DNA of 33,114 bases from Spirogloea muscicola (lineage: Eukaryota > Streptophyta > Zygnematophyceae > Spirogloeales > Spirogloeaceae): positions 32,755 through 65,868 of the forward strand of contig WELB01000288.1 of the NCBI GenBank assembly GCA_009602725.1, in the 5' to 3' direction. The notes beneath the pieces were generated by a model. It was given only the letters and a program-made list of their open reading frames with translations, ran no database searches and was not told the origin of the DNA. A program made the position numbers and the translations under genes. This document shows, one piece after another, positions 1-11,585 of this stretch. Each line of letters opens with the position of its first letter. Positions within the stretch are counted from its first letter, which is position 1.

Positions 1-1
1 G

Positions 2-40
<39 letters not shown>

Positions 41-3000
41 AGCTCCGCCTCCGCCTCCAGCTCCGGCTCCTCCGGCTCGGACCAGCCCAAGTGAGCGCCA
101 CGTGGCGGCCCCGAAGTCGCCTCTCACGCCTTTGGCTCGCCCCCCGGTCAACGCCCCCTCCTCTCCAAGTCAGCGGCCAGCACGGCAGGTCAACGGTGCA
201 CCGCCGGCCTGCAGAGTCAATGAGAGAGGAGAATGAGCGACAGACAGTGCCGTGTGCCTCGCAAAAGTCAAAGGGTGTGGAAGTCGCACGTCGGACTTAT
301 TAGCTCTCCGTGCATGAAGATCTGGCAGGACTTTGGTTGACTGGCGGCTTTGGGAAGGCGGGTTGTTAGCACAAAGCTAACTGCAAGATGACAGTGATGA
401 TGACGTCCTCGGCAGATAACATCTCTAACACTGACACTAACACCAATACTGATCTTTATATGATATTCAATAATACCGCAACATGATGTTCCTTCATAAC
501 CCTTATATGACACTCTAATCTCGCGATATCTCTGTAAGCTCGTCCTAAATCAGTCTACTTGTGCAAATGTCCTTAGGAAGCAGCTGCGCAATGGCGACGG
601 CGAGAAGCGGAAAGGCGGCAGCGGCAGAGCCGTCAGGAGCGGCTCGCAGAAGAAGCGCAGCGGCGGCGGCGAAGGGAGCCGGGAGGAGGACGAGCGGCGG
701 CGGCGGAGGCGGCGGCAGAAGCGGCGACGAGAAGACGGTGGAGAAGACGATGGCGAGAAGCGACGGCGGCGGCGGCGGAAGAGGAGCCGGAGCTGGGCTT
801 CGAGCTCTGAGGACAGCGAGGAGGAGACGGCTGAGGAGGAGGGCGGCTCTGGCAGCAGCAGTGGCAGCGAGGGCGACGGACGTCGCCGCAGAGCCGGTGG
901 CCGGCGGCGGCGCTCGGCGTCCACGCGCAAGGAGCGGGATGATGGGTCCCGCAAGCGCAAGGCCGGGAGCTCGAAGGCGTCCCGAGGCAAGCCCGCGACG
1001 CAGCGGAGCAGGAGGAGGGAGGAGGAGGATGCGGACAGGGCGCGGGAGAACGGCAGCGCAGCGGCAGGCGCCGGCGGCGCTGCCGAGGACGGCGGCGGCG
1101 GCGCTAGCGGCGGCGCCGCGGAGGCCAAGGACGAGTCCCTGAAGCCCAAGGCGTCGCTCCACGACGTACGTCCTCGTTGCCTCGTGCTAACCTCCAACAT
1201 AAGTAGTTATATTGGAGGACTACATCCTAAACTTGCAATGATATCAGCACCAGGTCCAATGCCTGAGTGCAGGCAGCACAAGCCTTAACAGAATGTCAAG
1301 CCTCAGTCAAGTTCAGGCCCAAACCTGCTAGCAGTGACAGCTGACTGTGATCCCTGGGTAAGACCACTGCGGCACTCCTCGGAGTCAGCCTTCCACCTAG
1401 GCTGCGTCAGGCAACTGCTAGTGAAACCATTTTGAGCATTTTGGTCATCACATAATAGACCCTGTATGCTGTTTCACAGTCCATCTGTGAAGTATAAATC
1501 AATAATATCAGTAATAATGAGCCTGTAAAGCTACCATTGGCGACGACTACCCGCACTTTGCCACCTGACGGTTGCCTTGGTCTGCTTGCAAGCCGGGCGT
1601 GCTTACAGGCGAAGCACGCTGAGCAGCAGCAGCAGAAGGAGCTGCTGCGGCGCAACGCAGAGCTGGCCAAGGTGACGGATATATAACCTTGCTACTTGAG
1701 ACTCATCCCAACCACTACACTCCAAACCATACATCCCAAGTATCAAATGTCTGTCCAATACTATACGTCATTGTGGATCACTATGGCCTGGTCAGGATTG
1801 CTTAGTGCGCAGCATTTCGCTCGTGCATCTGGCTGCTTCACTTTCCTCAGCAGAATTTGGAGCTGACAGGCTGGGGATCTGCTGCAATCAATTATACATT
1901 CAATGGGATGTCATTCATACCTCTTCATAGACCTCAGTGGTCGCTGTCACAGAATTCCTATCTCTTCTTGACTGTTTCTGACCCTCGTCACTGATCAGAG
2001 AATTTGCACTGTTGTCCTGATCTTACTTGGCGGGATGCCCAACCCTTTTCTGCTGCAACTAGGCGAGGCTTGAGAGCGGGGACTACGAGCGTGCTCGCAG
2101 GGAGCAGGCTGAGATGCAGCGCCTCTATGGGACTACTGACTGGAGGTTTGACTTTGCATGTCTGACTTTTAGTTAGCCTAATTAAGGCGCACCTTCATGA
2201 AGCCTGGTCGTTCACAAGCTTGAAAGAGCTCGTAGTCAAGGAATATGGTGTACAGTGGGCCCTGAGTTGCTCTAGTAGCTGCTAACAACAAGCTCAGTTG
2301 CTAAAAGAAGTCCCTTCATTCATTTTCTTGCTTTCCAATTAGAAGCCGTGGTTGCCAATGTGCCGCTTCTTGCTGTGCTGCAGAGCTGACAAAAAGCTGC
2401 GGACGGAGAAGAGGGTTCGTTCTTAACCCACGTTCTCAAAATCAAGTGCCTAAATCATGAGCAGAATTGGAAGCCTGTATTGGGTTTGTAGTTGCAGATC
2501 AGGAGGTTGTCCTAGTTGAACACCAAGTGGGGAGATCTAGAAGCTATCAGGTTGTTCAAAAGTCCTGGGAGATAGGGAAAATGAGCTGACCATGAAGCGT
2601 GAGGGCTTAGAGATTACCACCCTGCTTGACAGGCTCTTCATGCTTCTACTCAATGTTCTGACTTATTGTGCACAAGAGGCAGGAGTGCTATGGATGGTAG
2701 GAGGGGAAGCTTGTAGATTCGGTTAATAAGTATTTCAGCATCGGTCACAATAGCTGGCATCCAACTGACTGCAGAAGCTGGAGAGGACAGTGGCTGCTGG
2801 CAAGAAGCTCGCCACGTTTGAGGCAAAGGAGGCCGCCAAGATGGACGCATTCCGTGTCGCTGTGAGCTTGCAACTCGTATACCATTGCTACAGAACCAGA
2901 ACATTGCCATGCATTCATGTGTTGCTGTGAGCTTGCAAGTCAAAATAGAATACTGCTACAAATTATCAGCTTTGCCAAAAATTCATATGTTGCTAGTGTT

Positions 3001-3462
3001 GTGTGCATGGCATTTTGGGATCTGCATCAACTGCACTTGGTCTTGCCTGTGATTGTTTTGCCAAAAGTGGCAAAACAGTTCAATGATTTTGAACGCTTCC
3101 CATGCCAATAAAACCTATGACAGCCTTAAGGTGCAACAAAGGACGTGCTGAGGCAATAATCTTGAGATGCTTGAGATGGGAAGCCTATGTGCACTAAATT
3201 ACTGAGACTATAACCCTGGACTGTACAGTCCAGGCACTCCACTTACTGGTGAGTTTATTTCGAAGTCTGCAGGGTCTGTTGACACAAGTCTATTTGGCTG
3301 CAGCTGGGACTACCAACGGCCGAAGCACAGCGGCAGGCGGAGTGGCGCGCAGAGGCGACGCGCGCGCTGGCTGAGGCGGCCATGCTGGCCGAGGGCCAGT
3401 CGCCAGGGGGCTCGGCGAAGAGGGGCGGGTCCAAGCGGATTGGGCCCCGCCTGCCCTCCTAA
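1..3462 (+). CDS. Arg/Ser-rich coiled-coil protein (3' part, 7 exons), probably nuclear
   Basis: The exons I infer are <1-90, 577-1165, 1609-1671, 2063-2145, 2384-2414, 2775-2861 and 3304-3462. All have GT-AG borders and reading phase agrees across every junction, giving 366 residues with the start off the left edge. The first exon encodes a run of arginines from CGG repeats, then Ser/Ala/Gly. The second is strongly charged: Arg runs, RSRS, SSSEDSEEE, and a basic stretch ending in KPKASLHD. The last five exons encode an Ala/Glu/Lys/Arg-rich region that should be helical or coiled coil (QQQQKELLRRNAELAK, ESGDYERARREQAEMQRLYG, FEAKEAAKMDAFRVALGLP), and the protein ends in KRIGPRLPS. This composition is typical of RS-type splicing or other nuclear proteins, but I do not recognise the family. 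A nuclear RNA-related role is inference only. The GC-rich exons stand out clearly from the introns. Confidence 0.8.
5..40 (+). repeat. CGG trinucleotide repeat encoding poly-Arg
   Basis: Eleven CGG units followed by CGC lie in frame in the leftmost exon and encode consecutive arginines. The tract is probably length-variable. Confidence 0.85.
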
Positions 3463-3476
3463 TGGAACCCTGTTTG

Positions 3477-3481
3477 TGTAA
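3477..3481 (+). terminator. TGTAA poly(A) signal
   Basis: TGTAA occurs 14 bases after the TAA stop of the Arg/Ser-rich gene. TGTAA is the usual chlorophyte polyadenylation signal. The implied 3' UTR is very short, so a later signal may be used instead. Confidence 0.4.
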
Positions 3482-4220
3482 AGCTTAGACAGATGTCTTT
3501 CTTAACCAGACTCACTCTGACTGAGTGCAGATTTGCGTCTCACTTTGTGCAACTTTGAGCATTCATATGCAGTCGAATGCCAGTCTAAGCCCACCTTGAG
3601 CGAGCTTCTTATATTTGTCCTTAATCCGTACTGGCCAGCCCCATGATACAGCTGTTGCTGTCAGATTGCCTCTGGCTGTGAGCACAAGCTCATTCTTGTG
3701 ACACGGTTATGACACTCTCGGTGTATTGGGCTTGACTGTTGGAAATCTCTAACTGAGACCCTAAGCTTAATGTAATGCAAAGAGGTAGGATTGGTGGGAC
3801 TCTGAGAGAGCCGCAGGAGCCCCTGCCATATTTGGATTGGCAAAACATCAGAATGTTTGATGAGCGGGCTTGGCGCATTTGGCACACCCCAGGTCTGAAA
3901 GGCACAGTGTAGCCTGAGAACGGCGCCATCACCAACACCTGCCAATACCTACCGCTAGCCTAGCCGGTGTCCGCCAACACTCGTCAAGGTGGGTCACAAC
4001 CATCAAGGCGGGCTTTAGGGCATTCCGGCTTTCACTTGGGCTTCTCTTTCGAGCGACGTGGGCGGCAAATGTAGCCTGCACGCAGATGCCAGACCGTGTT
4101 GAGCCACTGACTGAATATCGCATGACATGTCTCAATCGCAGCAGTTGATGGGTCGTACAGACTCCTCGACAGGATGCCCTCGGTCCCTGCTCTCCCATGA
4201 TGGCCTACTTAGACCGGGAT
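3482..4220. other. Intergenic, no supported gene
   Basis: This stretch has near-even base composition. Short open frames on both strands (for example 3661-3945 and 3929-4198 on the minus strand) overlap one another, lack splice support and show no recognisable domain. It probably holds the 3' flank of the first gene and the promoter of the candidate gene downstream. Confidence 0.5.
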
Positions 4221-7200
4221 GAGGGCAGACTCAGAGCCCGTCGGCTTCATACAGGGAGAACTTGAGAAGAACCTTCTGTAGGAAGTCAAGGGCTGTGAAA
4301 AGCCAGCTCACAAAATCTCGAAGAAGGCCCGAGGCCAGAAGGGGGAAAGAGGGGTGACTCCTTACCCATCCTCGTACCACTGATCCTTGACTTGCCCTTC
4401 AAATCTATTACTATGTGACTGTTGCAGCCCAATCCACTGCCTTCCCCGACTCTTCTCATTGTGCAGCATGCTAGCTTTTCGTATCTGCTCGACCCCCTCG
4501 CAGGGTCAGCACTGCAGTACATGATGATCGCGCAAACCCATAGAGGACTTAAGAAGACCCCCTCAGCTTGGGCATACTGCAGCCACGAGCAGCGGACGGT
4601 GCGCAGCCATTCCAGGACTAGCGGCTCAGATCATTGGTTGCCCTGTTGTGGACCGATGAGAGATTGTACTCGTTATTTTGAGACATTGTGGCCTTCAACG
4701 AGCAAGGACGAAGGTACTGACCTCATCGTACACCAGAGCATTTGTGAAATGTAGCATGCTACAGGCGTGTTCGTGGCTGCTCATAAGATAGCCATGAGCA
4801 TGGCAAGAAAGAGGACGTTTCTGTCAAGGGTCGAAGGACAAGGTACTTGATCGCACCAGATAGCGAATACTGATGACCACATTCAGAATGGGGACTAAGG
4901 CTTAGCTTTGTTGTGTGTGTGTGATCGACTGCTTCACAGAAGCACAAAATAATCTTGTCTTTTGCTTTTTGCCAGGCGCCAAGGCAAGTACACCTTACTT
5001 GCACACGCGTGCACCACCAGGCATCGAGAATAGTCAGAGGTATACCTTGGCAGTCTGCCTGCTATCACATGGTCAGCTGCGGTTCTGAACAATGTGTGGC
5101 ACCCTGGTTCTGACGATGTGTGGGGCCCCGGCATACAGCTGAGCTTGTGTGTAGGAGCAACATATATCTGATGCTTTGTCAATATGTCGACATATCCTGT
5201 ACCTCCTATAATACATGAAGTATAGAGGGTCAAGCCTATAGCCAGCAAGTGCTGCTGGAGGAAGGTTTGAGCAAAGGGATGTCAACTTGAGAAGCGGGAA
5301 CCTGCATCACAGGGGATCACTGGAAGGGTCGTATGCACAAGCTGGACCGATCGGAAGCCAGGAGGCACTTGTGTGTCGGTGAAGACTTCAGCACAGAGTC
5401 GCGATCTGCACCAAGTGGCAGCCGGATATTCTGAATAGGCACCACGAGCAAAATAGACTGACTACTGAGCTCTCTAAAGGGGACGGGCCAGCCGGCGTAC
5501 TGCTCTACAATTTGATTGCATGGCCCATCATGCAGCATGTCACTTTCAGAACTTCAGAAGTGTTGAATACTGTACTGCAGCTAGGAGCATGTCGCCAGGT
5601 GAGGTGTATATGATAGGGATGCTGCGCAAGAGAGGTGTCTATCCAATCCGAAAGTCGGTGAAAGCAGTGAGGCACCTGCGCAGTCACTGCTGAAGACTAG
5701 CCTGAACGGTCTGGTCGAGTAGGTGGGTGAGTTGTAGGCATTCCGTGCACACTGTACGTCCACTGAAGTACGTAAGGTGGCCGCAGAATCTAGGCAGAGC
5801 AGCCTTAGCTCTCGCCCAAGTTAATGCGCACTAATGTGCAGTATGCTTGACTCGCTTTGAGCTGTACTGACGTTACAACACCATTCTACAGCAATTCAGA
5901 AGCAACCCCAGTGACGTGATGTTGCCGGACACCGTTTGCTCTCTCATGGCATTCCTTACAGATGGCAGCGTGCAGATGACAAGCATGAATTCCACATAGT
6001 GATCAACAACGTGTTGTGACTAAGCTGTGACTACTGACTTGTGACTAAGTTAGGAGTCCTTGGTTTGACCACTGGCATCTCTTGAGACGATCTCATATCC
6101 GACAGCTTCCTCACTGGCAAAATCATAGATAGGGGAAAGCGTTGTCTGCAATTTCATTTCTTGGTCTGCACGTGTGCAGTATCTTCGCTACTTTCCTTCT
6201 GATACCTTTGTGAGACTTGTACTACCATCACAGTCCACTGGCAAAGGCCAATCACCTGCACAAGGATATTGTGAAAAAACACATTCCGACTTCTGAGATT
6301 TCTGAAAATCGATCTCCGCGTAGGCAAGAGCCTTGCCTTTCAGTAAAAACTCTTGCTTGACTCACTTGTCGCAGAGCAGCACTCCCCCCCAAGTAAACTG
6401 CAAGCTCTCTTGGTCGGCCACTCACAGCCACCGCCTTTTAGAGATGGCTTGTCCTGTCAAACAACGAAACCAGAACATGATCATCCTGACCAAGACCTCA
6501 CTGAGCATGAGCACTCCAGTCTGAGAAAAACAAATCTTCTGTGCTAGGGATAGCTGAGTAGCTACACAAATGTGGATCTCGACATGATTGTGCTATGTCT
6601 GCATACTTAGCGTTGTCAGTTGCTGATAGTCTGCTCCTGTGCTTCAGGCTCTTGAAGCAAGGATCGTGCATGTCATGAAGACTGCCTCGGAATGGCATCT
6701 TCTGTATCACCAAGGGGAGGTCGCCAGAGACACTACGTGCTCTTGATGTTTGCATTCATGAGCAATAAGCCCATATTACCTGGAGCTCTATTGCCCGTAG
6801 ATAACCATTGCATTACACTAGCTACACGCTAGTGTACAAGCTTGTCAAGTGCTCGAGACGGGCCTCCAATTTCAGCTTTCGGGGCAATCGTCGAGAAGGC
6901 TACATACACACAGGCACCAACATGAAGGGCAAGCGGAAAGGGTACAGGACCATGACCTTGCCATTAGCTAGTGAGGCTGCCAAGCAAGCCCGAAATCACA
7001 TGCCACAGCAAGGAGGAACACCTTGATATTGTGCTTGAAAGGCAGGGCCCCTTGAGTAGGAAGCACTGGTACTCCCCTGCAGCACCATGGTTGCAGCATC
7101 GTGGTCGTGACATTGGCGGTCAAACATGCGCCGGAAGCAACAGCTGTCACGGTGTCACATCAAGTTCCCCTGACCTGATTACCTCTCGACTTATCAGGTT

Positions 7201-7807
7201 GCAGGATGGCATGAGTTTGCTTGGTGGCGTCCACACAGCACAATCCATCGCTAATCGTATGCCCGGGTGGAATGTTCTTGATAACCTCTCTTGCGATATT
7301 AGAATGAGGATCTGGAGGCAAAGAAGCAAGACCAAGACCCAAAAAACACTTCACAAAGGTAACCTACTGGCTGGCTGCTACTGGCAGCCACCAGTGACAG
7401 CACAGGTAATTAGCTGCTTGTACACATGAGTTCGAAGTATCCACGGCTTCGTTGCATGCTCGTTCGCTTGCTCCAAGTGCTTGAGTGAGTGAATATACAT
7501 GACAGTGATCACATCCATGCAGTCGTGTGAAGCGAGCAATTAGTGCAGATTGTGTAAGAGGATGTGTCTGTTGCACAATGTGAGGTGTGCAAGCCCAGAT
7601 CTGCTACCAAGACTCGTCTTTGTCTCCGGTATCAACAAGCTGAAGCATCTGCGGTCGAAGTCTCCTGCAGTGAAGTGAGCACTGGTGTATTGCTTCTGAA
7701 AGGTCCATGTTGTTGGGTGTCATAGGCAGCCAGAGGTGAGCAAAGCAGGTCTCAGAGGAGTAGGGGAGCTTATATATCGGAGGGAGCTCGCAATATCGAG
7801 AAATTAG
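4221..7807 (+). CDS. Candidate multi-exon gene of unknown function (partial model)
   Basis: There is no recognised homology; the support is splice sites and open frames. An ATG at 4221 opens MRADSEPVGFIQGELEKNLL, followed by a GTAGGA donor near 4281. Exon 5422-5598 is 59 codons and fully open (it ends EVLNTVLQLGACRQ), with a GTGAGG donor. Exon 5892-5969 follows in the same phase (it includes SDVMLPDTVCSLMAFLTDGS) with a GTGCAG donor. Exon 7303-7358 (NEDLEAKKQDQDPKNTSQ) has a GTAACC donor. It joins in phase to a terminal exon 7726-7807 (QPEVSKAGLRGVGELIYRRE) that stops at TAG 7805-7807. Exons between 4281 and 5421 and between 5970 and 7302 are unresolved. TGTAA at 8160-8164 could end the transcript. 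The frames could be chance, and the model is probably wrong in detail. Confidence 0.3.
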
Positions 7808-8159
7808 CTGCTGCAGAAGAGGACCTCGCCATTGACAGAGATAACGGTTATATCAGTCCTTCACAGGCTTAGGATAGAAATTGGTGCTGCATGCACTTAA
7901 AAAACATAAGGCATCTGACTTGCCAGATGATGTTGTTGATGATGTTAGGTCTAAAATTTACTTTAAAAAGAGATTAGCAGATGCGCCTATGCAAATGTCA
8001 CTTTGAAACGAGGACTGCTTGGGCTCTCTGGGAATATTGCTAGTTGCTAGTGCCCAGTACTGCTCTGACCAGGAGCAGGCAATCGTTCGGTTACCATCCA
8101 AAAAAGCCTGTGTTCTTCTGCTAGTTTTCTGCTTTGATCTGTTCATTGCTCACGAATTC

Positions 8160-8164
8160 TGTAA
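8160..8164 (+). terminator. TGTAA, possible poly(A) signal
   Basis: This is the first TGTAA on the plus strand after the candidate terminal exon that ends at 7807. Another at about 7551 would be intronic in that model. The support is positional only. Confidence 0.25.
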
Positions 8165-8167
8165 AGA

Positions 8168-8287
8168 ATGAGGATCGTCAAGCCCAAGGACGAGGCGTTG
8201 GTGTCGCGAAGCAAAGGAGTCGGAGCCAAACTTGTGCAATGGGTCAAAACAAACCAGATGTTGAAATATAAACAATGCCGAGCGTAA
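8168..8287 (+). CDS. Small ATG frame or first exon, 39 codons, unknown
   Basis: An ATG opens a short basic frame (MRIVKPKDEALVSRSKGVGA, then KLVQWVKTNQMLKYKQ) ending at TAA 8285-8287. The sequence GTAAGC at the stop is also a consensus 5' splice donor, so this could be the first exon of a plus-strand gene rather than a complete small protein. No downstream exon was identified and the protein is not recognised. Confidence 0.2.
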   Translation: MRIVKPKDEALVSRSKGVGAKLVQWVKTNQMLKYKQCRA

Positions 8288-8660
8288 GCGTCGGGGGGGG
8301 GAAGAGAAAAGCCCACATCTCGTCTCCCCTTCTCATTAAGTAGCCATCGATGTTCTCGGGGCCCTGCCCCCGGCCTCATGGGATTATTAGGCGCCCGGCC
8401 ACTTGCTAAGCCCTCACAGAAGATCCACCCGTGGCCGCCGCCTCCGCCGCTGGAGTCGCCGCCGATTGCGGGGACCCCGCGCGGAATACTAATACTAATA
8501 CTAGTAGAGTTCTAACACTAGATTCCGGCTTTGCCGCCGTCGCGCTCCTGAATTCCAGAATTTCTGAATTTCTCTAATATCGCGCGCCCGTCCTTCGCCT
8601 CCCTCAGTACCCCCTCCAGCTATCATTCCCATGATATAGATGTTCCATCTTGTGTAACTT
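8288..8660. other. GC-rich island with (AATACT)3, no gene seen
   Basis: The stretch contains a G homopolymer near 8290, a GC-rich block around 8390-8480 and three perfect AATACT units at 8485-8502. No frame with an ATG and coding character was found. It may be a promoter region or decayed repeat material. Confidence 0.4.
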
Positions 8661-8662
8661 CG

Positions 8663-8667
8663 TTACA
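8663..8667 (-). terminator. TGTAA (minus strand), possible poly(A) signal
   Basis: This TGTAA lies just downstream of the candidate minus-strand stop at 8680-8678. The spacing resembles that after the Arg/Ser-rich gene at the left edge. Confidence 0.25.
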
Positions 8668-8677
8668 GATCCACCTT

Positions 8678-10210
8678 CTATGTTGCACATACAACAATCA
8701 AATTTGAAGACAATCTATAAGGAGAGGAGACATCGCTGTTGCTTGAAGCAAACATATCAGAGAGCGGGACGGCTAAGCTGAAGAAGGCAAACACTGTGTT
8801 GTTGGTTGCATAACCTTGAGTAAGTGCTATGTTCTTCAGCAGGAACTTGGAGCAGCTAAGGAAAGCATTGCTACGTGCAAGTGAGAGCTGTAAACGTCTT
8901 GAGCTCACGAATATAGAATGAGTCCCAAAAAGAGAATGAAGTGCCTTAGAAAGGTCCAATGTAGCCACGGAATGTCTGAGTTTGGTGACGCCACAGAACA
9001 CCAAGAGCATGACGCGGTGCACGCATCCGAATTGTATAGTTGCCCACCTGATTCAGAGCATGTCTTGTATGTAGGTAGGCATGTGTACTGCATGCAAGCT
9101 ACTCGTTTTTAGCAGATTCTGACCCGCAGACATGATAGCGGAAAGAGAACACCAGCACAGCGAATTCGAAGTGCAAAATCCACATAACATCCACACGCAG
9201 ATGCAACATGCACCTGCATGCACCTTGCATGTTCACTATGCACTACGCATTGGAGGCCAACCATCTAGACCACCCATGTACTTTGACGCTGGACAAAGTG
9301 CACTGATTTGCAGGTTAAATCTTGCATAGCAATGTGCATCACCACAAGTATTGCTCAGAGAGCTCTGACGCAGGTCAACTGACTGGGTGTCTCAATATAG
9401 AGCAAGCTTACCAATCTTTCAGAACACTTGTTGGAACATCAGAAAGCTGAATTGCATGTTGGATGTGGCCGTTGGCCTCGTTATCAAGTACTCGAAGAAG
9501 TAGGAAGTGGTGGACAACCAAATCATTCCGTCTCGCTTGCAACCGCGAGTAGTACCATGAGGGAAACCAAGCCTGCAACAGCCAAGACATAAAGAGATTG
9601 AGCCACCACCTTGGCCTATTTCGAAGCATGTTTAGCAAGTCCGACGAGTACATGAGCCCAGCATGCCATTGAGTATGAATTGAAGCAGCTCATAAGTAAG
9701 ACAACCTAGAAGCTTTTGTAAAGAAAACGGGTTTAGGGGTCAGATTATAACGGTCAGAATTTTAATTATGGCATCTTGATGTTGCCATGGCTGACAGCGC
9801 ATCGCCAACATTTGTCATTATTGCTGGGGACCTTCATTCTGTCACAAAACGACGAGCTGTGCACAAACCACGACCTGACTAAGGCTAGGAGCAAAAATCG
9901 ATTTGGGATGTGTATCTGGCCTAACCTCATTGAAGTTATCGAGCGTGATTTTTGCATCAGTGAGGGCGCGCCTGTAGCTGACAAGCCTGGTCTGACTTCC
10001 TTTACTCAAGTGATCTTGCATTGCTACTTTGCTTGCAGCAATAGAATCCACTACACTTATGACCTGAGCCAGATCTAGCAACAAGATCTGACCCTTGGCC
10101 TTGGAAAGGCTGGCAGGGTTTGTCGGCCAATGCTCCAGAAGCAGCCGCATGTCCTTCACCCCATGGTAGATCTGCAAGGCGAGGCAGTCACCTACTTCAC
10201 ATGTATTCAT
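8678..10210 (-). CDS. Candidate minus-strand gene of unknown function (exon fragments)
   Basis: Three stretches look exon-like on the minus strand. The first lies within 10210-9842 and includes IYHGVKDMRLLLEHWPTNPA and RRALTDAKITLDNFNE, with an acceptor just before IYHGV. The second, 9572-9412, is bounded by a strong TGTTGCAG acceptor and a GTAAGC donor and is open throughout (WFPSWYYSRLQARRNDLVVH, ending DVPTSVLKDW). The third is a frame ending at TAG 8680-8678, with TGTAA (minus strand) at 8667-8663, 11 bases beyond. I could not join all three in one reading phase and recognise no domain. A plus-strand frame at 9776-10078 competes with the first stretch. Confidence 0.2.
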
Positions 10211-10654
10211 ATCTGCTTGTCATACTGGCCAAATGCTGAATGACCTTCACAGGTGCAGCTTGAGTGGAGATGCATGTGACCAGAGAGCCAGTGACTGAAG
10301 CAGTAAATTTGACAAAAGCTGGTCGAGATGGTAATCGTGGTTGAGGAAAGGTGGTGTGCTTGACTACGTTCTAGAAGCATCATGCGTTCCCTGTACGACA
10401 TGACTCCATGTAGAATTCTGCAACTCACCTCTTTTGAAAAAAGGAAGGGTGCTGAGGATGGTGCTGAGGACCCGAAGTCGCTCTTGAAGTGCGGCCTAGA
10501 AGGCCTCACCTCACTAGAAGGTACAGATTTCCCCATCTGAATCAATGGTCTGGGACAGTCCCCAACAATTGTCGCGATTTGTGAAAGGGAGCAGCTCTCC
10601 ATCCGGTCGACGCCATTGCTGCGCTCCATCCTGCTCGGCAGTGTGCACTGATCG

Positions 10655-11080
10655 GTGCTGGTCTGGCGGGCAGTAGAGGGGCGGGTGGGACCTGTTCCCC
10701 CATTCAAGACGAGGAGCAAGGACCAGTTCCTTCAGAGAAGGGGCAACGGGAAGGGCTGCGAGGGCTGTGAGAAGACCAGCACACAGACGAGCGAACAGGA
10801 AGACGAAGCAGCTCGAGGAAGACGAAGTAGACGAAGAAGTGACGGAGAGGTAAGCGGAAGCAGCACTTGCGACGGCGGCGAGGGCTGTGGACGGCAGGCA
10901 AGCCGCCAACGGCCTGCGAAGAGGGAGACGCAAGCCGAGGAAGCGGCTCTGGCAGAAGGGGGGGAGACGGCGTGGTGGAAAGGTGAGTAAGGGGAAGGCG
11001 CTTGGAAGGGTGGAGGAAGGGGGGCATGGCGAATTTTGAGGTGGCGGCCAGCTTCCGCCACCGATGTGGTCAACAAGCCT
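10655..11080. other. Purine/pyrimidine-biased GC-rich block, strand of any gene unresolved
   Basis: The plus strand is rich in AG and has two excellent donors (GTAAGC after 10851, GTGAGT after 10981) following Arg/Glu/Lys-rich frames. The minus strand reads as a Ser/Pro/Leu/Arg-rich frame with an ATG near 11027 (MPPFLHPSKRLPLTH) that could be a plastid transit peptide. Neither reading could be extended into a recognisable protein, so no gene is called. Confidence 0.3.
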
Positions 11081-11334
11081 GCGGCGGGTAAGACGGCTTG
11101 CTGTTGTGGGACCGCCTGCTGCCGGCGGGCCCACCATCAGAGTCCAATGGTGGGCCCGGGCGGCCGGGATGGCGAGCATTGGCGCGCGGCGCGACTAGCC
11201 CCCTTCGGCCCCCCTCGTGCTTGCCTTTGCATTTGGCCAATTTGGCCTTTGTTTCAAATACACGAGAGTTTTCGTTCGGACCTTTGGCCATTCTCCTTGG
11301 CCATTTGGGCCTCATACCCAGCTTCATGTTACTC

Positions 11335-11480
11335 GGGCTTGCTGTTGCTCACTCGTGGGTACTGAGCTATCGTCTGCATCGTCTCGTGTCTAGTTGTGTA
11401 GTTTTTCCTTTCCGGCACCCCTTTTGGCTTTGAATATCGTCCATCTTTTTGGGTTGGCTTTGCTAGCACCTCTTCTCTTA
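11335..11480 (-). repeat. Dispersed repeat, copy 1 (minus orientation)
   Basis: Read on the minus strand, this matches the element at 18071-18236. Both have a core like GGGGCTGGCAAAGCCAGCCC followed by an A-rich run, then AAAGCC, a CTACAC segment, and a conserved right end GCTCAGTACCC(A/G)CGAGTGAGC. The copies are clearly diverged. No reading frame belongs to it, so it is probably a non-autonomous mobile element or SINE-like repeat. Confidence 0.65.
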
Positions 11481-11534
11481 AACGAGCAATTTCTTATTTG
11501 GGTTGCCGTTGTGAGGCCACTGCCCCAGATTGGC

Positions 11535-11585
11535 CAGAAGAAGAAAGTGCTCGCCCATTGAGAATAGGGGCTGGAACAACCAGAG
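11535..11585 (+). repeat. Dispersed repeat, copy 2 (left end only)
   Basis: It carries the GCTCGCCCATTGAGAATAGG left end and the GGGGCTGG half of the inverted core, then diverges. It lies close to copy 1 in the opposite orientation, so the two left ends face each other. Confidence 0.6.

Noticed and set aside
561-1142. Plus-strand Ala/Gly/Arg-rich frame with its own ATG
   Set aside because: It is in a different frame from the one that joins in phase to the exons before and after.
545-1200. Long minus-strand Ser/Arg/Leu-rich and Ala-rich frames
   Set aside because: They are opposite the GC-rich second exon of the plus-strand Arg/Ser-rich gene, which has matching splice sites and phase on both sides.
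5313-5378. Extra exon in front of the candidate exon at 5422
   Set aside because: Phase fits, but the intron between them would be only 43 bases, far shorter than the supported introns in this window.
6971-7429. 152-codon plus-strand frame
   Set aside because: It begins with GTG, has no domain, and overlaps a better-supported exon (7303-7358) in another frame.
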